From NCBI RefSeq assembly GCF_904063065.1, contig NZ_CAJFCL010000010.1:1-64000 (forward strand): a DNA stretch of 64,000 bases, given 5' to 3'. The notes beneath the pieces are model-generated. The model was given only the letters and a program-made list of their open reading frames with translations. It did no database searches and had not been told where the DNA came from. Position numbers and translations under genes: made by a program. Shown here piece after piece: positions 1-7,759 of the stretch (its first letter is position 1; each line of letters starts with the position of its first letter). Origin of the DNA: Pseudomonas paraversuta. GTDB taxonomy: Bacteria > Pseudomonadota > Gammaproteobacteria > Pseudomonadales > Pseudomonadaceae.

Positions 1-252
1 TATTTTCAGATGTTTTCAAAGTTTCCCTTGTAACATCAACCACTTGCGCTTTCGATCTCTCGTTAGCGGGAGGCGAATTCTACAGCGTTACACGCTGCTG
101 TCAACACCTCATTTCCTGCTTCGATGATTTGAAGCTGACACTGCCGAAGAACCATCCAACTCATTGAAACTCAAGGAGTTTTCCGTTTCGACTGCGCCGG
201 AAGTGGGCGAATTATAGGCCGTTGGAATTCTGAGTCAAGGACTAATTCAGAT
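1..252 (-). promoter_or_regulatory. Tandem promoters and leader of a ribosomal RNA operon lying off the left end
   Basis: No gene is present here. On the minus strand there are two strong sigma-70 promoters: TTGACT (233-238) with a 16-base spacer and TATAAT (211-216), then TTGACA (99-104) with a 16-base spacer and TAGAAT (77-82). The transcript after the second one (about 1-65) resembles the leader that precedes 16S rRNA in Pseudomonas, including a stretch like GATCGAAAGCGCAAGTGGTT. In P. aeruginosa an rRNA operon adjoins msrQ, which agrees. The first promoter lies directly behind the msrQ stop codon. The 16S gene itself is outside the window, so the assignment is by resemblance and synteny. 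Confidence 0.8.
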
Positions 253-867
253 TCAGGCCACCGATACCGGTTTCTTCTTATATAGACGAGGAATTCGACG
301 CATCACTGCAGGTATGCGCAGCAGCAGCAGACATATACCTATAGAGGCATAGATCGACCATTCCTTGAGGTCAGCCCGCACAATCCAGAGCATATGCAGC
401 AAACCAAGCCCCAAAACCACATAGACCAGACGATGGAGCTTCTTCCAGCGCACACCCAAACGCCTCTGGCTGTAGCGATTTGAAGTCACCGCCAATACCA
501 GCAAACACAGAAACCCCAGACTCCCGACAATAATGTAAGGCCGCTTGCGCAATTCCACGCCCAGCTGCGACCAGTCGAACCCCAACACGAAGGTCAAATA
601 GGCACACAGGTGCAAGACTACATACGCAAAACACCACAAACCCAATTGACGGCGCACTGCAATCCAGCCTGCCCAGCCCGTGAGCTTCTGCATCGGCGTC
701 ATGCATAGCGTCACCAACAGCAGAATCAGCGTCCCCAATCCAAGCCGATCGACCAGCACCTTCCCCGGATCAGGCCCCAAAGCCAAACTCCAGGCTTCAT
801 ACAGCCAAAACAGGGGCCAGACAGCAGCAGCAATAAAGACACTTACACGCCACAGACCTAGTCGCAT
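253..867 (-). CDS. msrQ: MsrQ, heme-binding membrane subunit of the methionine sulfoxide reductase MsrPQ
   Basis: MsrQ is the inner-membrane b-type heme protein that passes electrons from the respiratory chain to periplasmic MsrP, which repairs methionine sulfoxide in envelope proteins. The 204-residue product is almost all hydrophobic segments (about six), with conserved histidines near residues 87 and 146-153 that suit heme ligation, as in the ferric-reductase-like YedZ family. ATG at 867 is chosen because it overlaps the msrP stop as TGATG, with AGGAA upstream; a TTG one codon earlier is possible. It is translationally coupled to msrP. Confidence 0.93.
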   Translation of the reverse strand: MRLGLWRVSVFIAAAVWPLFWLYEAWSLALGPDPGKVLVDRLGLGTLILLLVTLCMTPMQKLTGWAGWIAVRRQLGLWCFAYVVLHLCAYLTFVLGFDWSQLGVELRKRPYIIVGSLGFLCLLVLAVTSNRYSQRRLGVRWKKLHRLVYVVLGLGLLHMLWIVRADLKEWSIYASIGICLLLLRIPAVMRRIPRLYKKKPVSVA

Positions 868-1880
868 CAATAGTTCTTCCTGAGGTCGAGACCGGTATAT
901 AAAGAAGCAACTTCATCGGCATACCCGTTGAACATCCGGGTATCACGCACATTCGGACTAAACAGGCTGCTCGGCAAACGCCGCTCACGCGCCTGAGTCC
1001 AGCGCGGATGATCGACTTGCGGATTCACATTGGCATAGAAACCGTATTCATCAGCAGCAATGCTTTGCCATGTGGTCTTTGGCTGCTCTTCGACCAGACT
1101 GATCCGCACAATCGACTTAACGCTTTTGAAGCCATACTTCCAGGGCACCACCAAACGCAACGGTGCGCCATTTTGATTGGGCAACTCGCGCCCATACATG
1201 CCCACCGCCAGTATCGCCAACGGATTCATCGCCTCATCCAGCCGCAAGCCTTCAACATAGGGCCAGTCAATCAACGCAAATCCCGAGCGCTGCCCCGGCA
1301 TGACCTTTGGGTCCTGCAAGGTTTCAAAACTTATGTATCTGGCTTTGGAGGTCGGCTCCACTTGCTTGAGCAATGCAGAGATTGGAAAACCGATCCACGG
1401 GATCACCATTGACCACGCTTCAACGCAGCGTAATCGGTAAATCCGCTCCTCCAACTGATAAGGCTTCATAAAGTCTTCAAGGGCGTATCGCCCAGGCTTG
1501 CCCACCTCGCCATCCACCACCACCGTCCAGGGCTCTGTTTTCAAAGCGCCCGCGTTCTGAGCAGGATCTCCCTTGTCAGTGCCGAACTCGTAAAAGTTGT
1601 TGTAGTGGGTTGCATCCTTGAATGGCGTGATCGCCTCGTCCTTGACCGTGATTGCCTGCCACTTGGTCTGCGGCAGCTTCTCGGCAAACCAGCCCGGCGT
1701 CTTGCCCGGTTCTACACCGGCATAGCGGCCTGCATCATCTGCATTCGCCCAGCGCGGAATTGCACCCACAGCCAATCCGGCAAGGGAGCTACCCAGTAGT
1801 GCACGACGGGACAAATAGAAGGGTTCAGGCGTAACGTCCGACTCTTTGCAGTCGGACGCTTTAGGCAGCTTGATGAGCAT
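867..1880 (-). CDS. msrP: MsrP, periplasmic molybdenum-cofactor methionine sulfoxide reductase
   Basis: This is the catalytic subunit of MsrPQ and reduces both diastereomers of protein-bound methionine sulfoxide in the periplasm. The 337-residue protein has a twin-arginine signal (SRRALLG at residues 24-30, likely cleavage after ANA at 45-47) and the sulfite-oxidase-type molybdopterin fold. Cys152 in RLRCVEAWS is the expected molybdenum ligand. ATG at 1880 has GGAG five bases upstream. It is the first gene of a two-gene operon with msrQ. Length and motifs match the YedY/MsrP family. Confidence 0.95.
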   Translation of the reverse strand: MLIKLPKASDCKESDVTPEPFYLSRRALLGSSLAGLAVGAIPRWANADDAGRYAGVEPGKTPGWFAEKLPQTKWQAITVKDEAITPFKDATHYNNFYEFGTDKGDPAQNAGALKTEPWTVVVDGEVGKPGRYALEDFMKPYQLEERIYRLRCVEAWSMVIPWIGFPISALLKQVEPTSKARYISFETLQDPKVMPGQRSGFALIDWPYVEGLRLDEAMNPLAILAVGMYGRELPNQNGAPLRLVVPWKYGFKSVKSIVRISLVEEQPKTTWQSIAADEYGFYANVNPQVDHPRWTQARERRLPSSLFSPNVRDTRMFNGYADEVASLYTGLDLRKNY

Positions 1881-1943
1881 GACAACTCCGTAGTATTGGA
1901 GGACTGATGCACCAATAGACTACGGAGTTCGGGAGAAATTACA

Positions 1944-2801
1944 TCACTCTGCTGCTTTGTTACGGCGCAGACGCAACAAATACTGGATCGGTCCCGAGGC
2001 CGCATAGGCCAGGAAAGCCAGCAACAAGATGCGCGGCGGATCGCTGAACACAACAGCGAATACCAGGACTACAGCCAGGATCGCAACAAAAGGAACGCGC
2101 CCTTTCAAATCCAGCTCTTTAAAGCTGTTGTACTTGATGTTACTGACCATCAGCATGCCCGCGGCAGCTACCAGCAAGGCCACCAGGAACGACATTTTCG
2201 AACCCTGGATTCCGTAATCGCTGAACGCCCAGACAATACCCGCGACCACACCCGCCGCAGCCGGACTTGCCAGACCAATGAAGTAACGCTTGTCAGCCGT
2301 TCCGACCTGCGTGTTGAAACGCGCCAGACGCAACGCGGCACCAGCTACATAGATGAAGGCGACCATCCAGCCGACCTTGCCCATATCCCCCAGCGCCCAA
2401 CCAAAAGCCAGCAAGGCAGGAGCAACACCAAAGGCAACCATGTCGGACAAGGAGTCGTATTCGGCCCCAAACGCACTTTCGGTATTCGTCATACGGGCCA
2501 CACGGCCATCAAGACCATCCAGCACCATCGCTACAAAAATCGCGATAGCGGCAAAAGCAAAATACTTGCTGGCACCAGCAGCATCACCTGCACTCATTGC
2601 GCTTTGAGCGCTCATGGAGTTGATGATGGAATAAAAGCCGGCGAAAAGGTTCGCCGTAGTGAACAGGTTCGGCAGCAGATAGATACCACGATGCCGGACT
2701 TTGCGACCTTCAGCGTCATGCCCTTCTTCGACATGCTCATCGATAGGCAGCAGGCTATCGGCGTCAGAAGCCTGTTTTGGCTCTTCGGGACGTTCGCTCA
2801 T
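1944..2801 (-). CDS. pssA: CDP-diacylglycerol-serine O-phosphatidyltransferase (type II)
   Basis: The enzyme makes phosphatidylserine from CDP-diacylglycerol and L-serine, the precursor of phosphatidylethanolamine. The CDP-alcohol phosphotransferase signature DGx2ARx8Gx3Dx3D lies at residues 95-120 (starting DGLDGRVAR). About eight hydrophobic segments follow a charged N-terminal tail of roughly 40 residues. I chose ATG 2801 (285 residues, MSERPEE) because AAGG sits 8 bases upstream of it; ATG 2807 would leave only two bases. It lies between ilvC and msrP and is probably its own transcription unit, since a strong terminator separates it from ilvC. Confidence 0.92.
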   Translation of the reverse strand: MSERPEEPKQASDADSLLPIDEHVEEGHDAEGRKVRHRGIYLLPNLFTTANLFAGFYSIINSMSAQSAMSAGDAAGASKYFAFAAIAIFVAMVLDGLDGRVARMTNTESAFGAEYDSLSDMVAFGVAPALLAFGWALGDMGKVGWMVAFIYVAGAALRLARFNTQVGTADKRYFIGLASPAAAGVVAGIVWAFSDYGIQGSKMSFLVALLVAAAGMLMVSNIKYNSFKELDLKGRVPFVAILAVVLVFAVVFSDPPRILLLAFLAYAASGPIQYLLRLRRNKAAE

Positions 2802-2905
2802 GGACATTACCTTGCAACGATATGGAAAGTTTCAGTAGAGGCTTGCAGACCGAGACCGACCCGCAAACTATCCTGCTTTATACCAGAAGCCGCCGCTTAA
2901 ACGAA

Positions 2906-2929
2906 AAAACGCGGCCTAGGCCGCGTTTT
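2906..2929 (-). terminator. Intrinsic terminator of the ilvIHC operon
   Basis: A perfect 24-base palindrome (AAAACGCGGCC and its complement) begins 18 bases past the ilvC stop. In the minus direction the GC stem is followed by a run of T. The T tract on the other side is shorter, so it may work less well in the opposite direction. Confidence 0.85.
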
Positions 2930-2946
2930 CTCTATAGGTTTTTTGC

Positions 2947-3963
<1,017 letters not shown>

Positions 3964-4013
3964 GATTTTCCCTTATATCCAGGCCATTCAGGCCATTTAC
4001 TAATTGTTAGTTA

Positions 4014-4505
4014 TTAGATGCTGAGTACTTTGTCGCCGCGAGCGATGCCCGTGACGCCACTACGAACCGTTTCCAGGATCGACGCGGTACCAATCGACTG
4101 AATGAAGCTGTCGAGCTTGTCACTTGTACCGGTCAATTGCACGGTATACACACTGGCGCTGACATCAACGATCTGGCCACGGAAAATATCCGTAGTACGT
4201 TTAATCTCTGCGCGCTGTGCACCGGTAGCCTTGATCTTGACCAGCATCAACTCACGCTCGATGTGAGCGCTCTCCGACAGATCGACCAGCTTGACCACTT
4301 CGATCAGCTTGTTCAGGTTTTTGGTGATTTGTTCGATGACTTCATCGTGACCGACAGTGGTCAGCGTCAGACGCGACAAGGTCGGGTCTTCAGTCGGCGC
4401 CACGGTCAGGCTTTCGATGTTGTAGTTACGTTGCGAGAACAGACCGACAACGCGAGACAGGGCACCGGGTTCGTTTTCAAGAAGCAGGGAAATAATGTGC
4501 CGCAT
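4014..4505 (-). CDS. ilvH: Acetolactate synthase, regulatory small subunit
   Basis: This is the small subunit of acetohydroxyacid synthase, which activates IlvI and confers valine feedback inhibition. The 163-residue product starts MRHIISLLLENEPGALSRV. It has an N-terminal ACT domain (about residues 2-76) and the C-terminal ALS small-subunit domain. The start is ATG 4505, two bases beyond the ilvI stop, which implies translational coupling; the in-frame extension upstream lies inside ilvI and is rejected. Confidence 0.97.
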   Translation of the reverse strand: MRHIISLLLENEPGALSRVVGLFSQRNYNIESLTVAPTEDPTLSRLTLTTVGHDEVIEQITKNLNKLIEVVKLVDLSESAHIERELMLVKIKATGAQRAEIKRTTDIFRGQIVDVSASVYTVQLTGTSDKLDSFIQSIGTASILETVRSGVTGIARGDKVLSI

Positions 4506-4507
4506 GA

Positions 4508-6232
4508 TTAAGTACGCTCCGTCTTGCTCAGCCACATGTCGCGCATGGAGCCGTCTTTGATCTGCATCGGGTAAACGTGCTCACTGGTATCGACCTGGAT
4601 ATCCAGGAACACCAGGCGATCTTTCATGGCGAAGGCTTCTTCCATCTTCGGCTTCAGATCTTTCAGATCAGTGATGCGGATGCCCACATGCCCATACGCT
4701 TCAGCCAGCTTGACGAAGTCAGGCAGCGATTCCATATAGGAGTGCGAGTGGCGACTGCCGTAGTTCATGTCCTGCCACTGACGAACCATGCCAAGAACGC
4801 CATTGTTCAGGCTGATGATTTTTACTGGCAGGTCATACTGCAGGCAAGTCGACAATTCCTGAATGTTCATCTGAATACTGCCCTCGCCTGTCACGCAAGC
4901 AACGTCAGCGTCAGGAAAACTCAGTTTCACACCCATAGCTGCCGGGAAGCCGAACCCCATCGTGCCCAGGCCGCCGGAGTTGATCCAGCGATTAGGCTTG
5001 TTGAAGCGGTAATATTGAGCAGCGAACATCTGGTGCTGACCCACATCGGACGTTACATAAGCGTCGCCCTTGGTGACTTCGCAGAGCATTTCGATCACAG
5101 CTTGTGGCTTGATCTTGCTGCCGTCGCCCTTGTCATAAGGGAACAAACCTTTATCACCGCGCCACTCGTCGATCTGTTTCCACCAGCTGTTAACCGCTTC
5201 AGCATCCGGTTTCTCGCCAATGTCCTTGAGGATCGCGACCATTTCGCTCATCACGCTCTCCACCGGACCTACAATCGGCACGTCTGCCTTGATGGTCTTG
5301 GAGATGGATGCCGGATCGATATCCACATGGATGATCTTGGCGTTCGGGCAGAACTTGGAAGGGCCGTTGATAACACGGTCGTCAAAGCGCGCACCCACTG
5401 CCAGAATCACGTCAGCGTTATGCATCGCCATGTTGGCCGTGTAGCTGCCATGCATGCCGAGCATGCCGACAAACTGACGATCAGTGCCAGGGTATGCACC
5501 CAGGCCCATCAGCGTGTTGGTCACCGGCACGTTGAGCATTTTGGCCAGTTCGGTCAAAGGTGCTGAACCGCCGCCCAGGATAACGCCGCCGCCTGCGTAC
5601 AGAATCGGACGCTTGGCCGCCAGAAGCATCTCGGCTGCCTTGCGGATTTGCCCCGAGTGCCCGCGCACTGCCGGGCTGTAAGAACGCAATTTGGCTTTTT
5701 TCGGGAAAACGTATTCAAACTTTTCAGCCGGATTGGTCATATCTTTAGGGATATCGACCACGACCGGGCCAGGACGGCCGGATTGTGCGAGGTAGAACGC
5801 CTTTTTCATGACCTCCGGGATTTCCGAAGCATGCTTGATCATAAAGCTGTGCTTCACGATGGGCCGGGAGATACCGATCATGTCGGTTTCCTGGAAGGCA
5901 TCGGTTCCGACCATGGTGCTGGGCACCTGACCGGAAATGATCACCATCGGGATGGAGTCCATGTAGGCGGTTGCAATACCGGTAATGGCGTTGGTCGCAC
6001 CCGGCCCGGAAGTCACCAGTACTACACCGGCTTTACCGGTAGCACGGGCATAGCCGTCAGCCATATGGGTTGCCGCCTGTTCGTGGCGAACCAGGATGTG
6101 GGTAACGTCCGGCTCTTTGAACAGCGCGTCGTATACGTGAAGGAGAGCACCGCCCGGGTACCCGTAGATATATTTGACACCTTCGTCGCGCAAAAAGCGG
6201 ACGAGCATCTCACCGCCAGATAAAAGCTCCAC
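4508..6232 (-). CDS. ilvI: Acetolactate synthase, catalytic large subunit
   Basis: This thiamine-diphosphate enzyme condenses pyruvate with pyruvate or 2-oxobutyrate, the first common step to valine, leucine and isoleucine. With the GTG start at 6232 the protein is 574 residues, the family's usual length, and begins MELLSGGEML. The catalytic glutamate is in VRHEQAATHMADG (Glu51). The C-terminal cofactor domain carries GEGSIQMN and the NN of SLNNGVLGMV. The GTG at 6241 falls inside the AGAGGTG ribosome-binding site that serves 6232, so it is rejected. It heads the ilvIHC operon and is preceded by an unusually long leader. Confidence 0.97.
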   Translation of the reverse strand: MELLSGGEMLVRFLRDEGVKYIYGYPGGALLHVYDALFKEPDVTHILVRHEQAATHMADGYARATGKAGVVLVTSGPGATNAITGIATAYMDSIPMVIISGQVPSTMVGTDAFQETDMIGISRPIVKHSFMIKHASEIPEVMKKAFYLAQSGRPGPVVVDIPKDMTNPAEKFEYVFPKKAKLRSYSPAVRGHSGQIRKAAEMLLAAKRPILYAGGGVILGGGSAPLTELAKMLNVPVTNTLMGLGAYPGTDRQFVGMLGMHGSYTANMAMHNADVILAVGARFDDRVINGPSKFCPNAKIIHVDIDPASISKTIKADVPIVGPVESVMSEMVAILKDIGEKPDAEAVNSWWKQIDEWRGDKGLFPYDKGDGSKIKPQAVIEMLCEVTKGDAYVTSDVGQHQMFAAQYYRFNKPNRWINSGGLGTMGFGFPAAMGVKLSFPDADVACVTGEGSIQMNIQELSTCLQYDLPVKIISLNNGVLGMVRQWQDMNYGSRHSHSYMESLPDFVKLAEAYGHVGIRITDLKDLKPKMEEAFAMKDRLVFLDIQVDTSEHVYPMQIKDGSMRDMWLSKTERT

Positions 6233-6635
6233 GTTGTTCACCTCTAAAACGCCAGAATACCGTCCACAAAAATGCGAACGGGTCTTAATAGGTTTACTTT
6301 TCAGCAGAGCATGAGCGACGGTGGTCGCCGACTACGTCAGCACTGACTGAGCAAGTATTGGGAGCGCCCCAAATGTTGCGGGGTTTTCCCACCCAGCGCG
6401 AGGTAACGCGTTGCGGGTGTAACAAGTCGGCGCGGGTGTGCGCCTCATGATCTGCTGAGAGAGCCTGCTTCTGGCAGTCCCTCTACAGCGGACTTTCGAT
6501 TCTTCTGTTTCAGCCCCCCCAAGTCAAGCAGTAATTGCGCTTTTTTCCATCAAAGCGCATGAGAACGTAGAAGAATCTGGCTTGAGGAGGGATAAAACTC
6601 GCCTGAATGGCGCAAAGTGGTAGAAATATGCGCAA
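6233..6635 (-). promoter_or_regulatory. Long structured leader and promoter region of ilvIHC
   Basis: About 400 bases without an established gene. Read on the minus strand it contains several GC-rich inverted repeats: CCCC/GGGG with an outer GGG/CCC around 6360-6395, and GCGAC/GTCGC around 6315-6330. It also contains a 38-codon ORF (listed separately). No hairpin followed by a clear T run is visible before ilvI, so a classical intrinsic attenuator is not proven. A regulatory leader is an inference from length and structure. Confidence 0.45.
6332..6448 (-). CDS. Candidate leader peptide upstream of ilvI
   Basis: ATG 6448 opens a 38-codon ORF ending at TAG 6332, 100 bases before ilvI. The C-terminal part reads ATFGALPILAQSVLT, moderately rich in leucine, isoleucine and valine but without a run of regulatory codons. 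I see no strong ribosome-binding site. It could control ilvI by translation-dependent folding, or be a chance ORF in a structured RNA. I do not recognise it as a described leader peptide. Confidence 0.25.
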   Translation of the reverse strand: MRRTPAPTCYTRNALPRAGWENPATFGALPILAQSVLT

Positions 6636-6658
6636 GACTGCCGAAAAAGTCGGCAGTC
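6636..6658 (-). terminator. Hairpin after yqcC, probable terminator
   Basis: A 9-base perfect stem (GACTGCCGA/TCGGCAGTC) with a 5-base loop begins 7 bases past the yqcC stop. The minus-strand sequence after it (TTGCGCATATTT) has only a weak T tract, so termination may be partial or Rho-assisted. Confidence 0.5.
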
Positions 6659-6664
6659 AGGCAA

Positions 6665-6994
6665 TTAACCAGCGCTGACAATCAGTTGGTCGAACTTTTT
6701 CAGCGCTGAGCGCAGACCCAGACTCTCTTGCGGCCTGTCGGCATAAACCATCTCGGCCATCTCCAGAATCCCCGACACCTTTGGCAGAGGCAGATCCTGC
6801 TCCAGGATTTGTTTCATCCTTGTCAGGAAAATCCACTGCAACCACTGATGAAAGTCCAGGGTATCAACGGAAAATGGCTCAACGCTGCTCAAGGCTTCGG
6901 AGCCGGGGGACACTTCATCCCACCAGCCCTGCAAGCGCAATTCACGTTCAATAAGCAGCAACTGGTCGGCAATCGACGCGAAACGTGGATCCAT
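6665..6994 (-). CDS. YqcC family protein
   Basis: A 109-residue soluble protein of the YqcC family (DUF446), whose function is not established. It starts MDPRFASIADQLLLIERELR and is mostly helical. Family hallmarks include the GWWDE segment near residue 23 and a FHQWLQWIFL stretch near 47-56. Its ATG overlaps the stop of the upstream lipoprotein gene as ATGA, so the two are translated together downstream of mrcB. The link to the cell-wall genes is only positional. Confidence 0.8.
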   Translation of the reverse strand: MDPRFASIADQLLLIERELRLQGWWDEVSPGSEALSSVEPFSVDTLDFHQWLQWIFLTRMKQILEQDLPLPKVSGILEMAEMVYADRPQESLGLRSALKKFDQLIVSAG

Positions 6995-7743
6995 CAGAGA
7001 CTCACCTTGGCTTTTTGACGGGCCAGTGCCGCGCCAGCCGCGTCGCCCTGCTTCTCACGGGCCTGGGCAATCAAGCCCCACAGGCTTGCCTGCAAGTCCG
7101 GACGTCCATTGGCAAAGGTCAGACCGCGACGGGCAAACTGCTCTGCCTGAGCGGCATCGCCCTGGGCCATACGGACCTGGGCCAGACGATAAAGCACCTG
7201 CGGTTCACGCGGCGCCACACGTTGCGCCCGCTCCAGACTCGACGAAGCGCCATTGAGGTCACCACTGGCCTGCTGCTGCTGAGCAGTGGTCAGCAGCGCC
7301 AATACCGGGCCATCCAGCTGCTCATCGGCAGCCAGTGCGCCACTGCTGGACGGAATGCCGGAAGGAACGCCGCTCGGGATGATCGGTGCCGGGGCACTGT
7401 ACGCAGTGTTTGGCGTATAGCTGCCAGTACTGATGGGCGCGGCAGCCGGGCCCGGGGTAATAGGCCCCGGAGTAAAGGGCTGGCTGCTGATCGGTGTCGA
7501 GACGCTAGCCCCGCCACCCGGGATCATTACCACCACGCCCGAATCCTCGGTAATCGTCCGCGGTTGCGCAGCCCGTTGCGCAGTAGCCTGTGGATAATTA
7601 TTCGCCGTACGCTGGGACGAAACACGCTCGCTGTTCGATACCGGCACACCGGAGTCGACCACAGGGATCGAACCCTGTGGCACGCTGGCGCAACCATTGA
7701 GCAAAGCCAGGGCTGAAACAGCCGGAATCCACCACTTATTCAC
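6994..7743 (-). CDS. Outer-membrane-type lipoprotein with TPR repeats
   Basis: The 249-residue product has a lipoprotein signal peptide (hydrophobic 5-16, lipobox LNGC with Cys18). A low-complexity region rich in proline, serine, threonine and glycine (about 20-150) follows, then C-terminal helical repeats (about 158-245, e.g. QVLYRLAQVRMAQGDAAQAEQFARRGL) typical of TPR. Residues after the lipidated Cys are Ala-Ser, which does not specify inner-membrane retention. The start is GTG 7743 with AGAGGG seven bases upstream. It lies 16 bases downstream of mrcB; a role as a PBP1b partner like the lipoprotein LpoB is an attractive inference but the domain structure differs. Confidence 0.75.
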   Translation of the reverse strand: MNKWWIPAVSALALLNGCASVPQGSIPVVDSGVPVSNSERVSSQRTANNYPQATAQRAAQPRTITEDSGVVVMIPGGGASVSTPISSQPFTPGPITPGPAAAPISTGSYTPNTAYSAPAPIIPSGVPSGIPSSSGALAADEQLDGPVLALLTTAQQQQASGDLNGASSSLERAQRVAPREPQVLYRLAQVRMAQGDAAQAEQFARRGLTFANGRPDLQASLWGLIAQAREKQGDAAGAALARQKAKVSL

Positions 7744-7759
7744 GTCAAACCCTCTTTGC

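Noticed and set aside
6233..6241. GTG 6241 as ilvI start
   Set aside because: It lies inside the Shine-Dalgarno sequence of GTG 6232, which also gives the standard 574-residue length.
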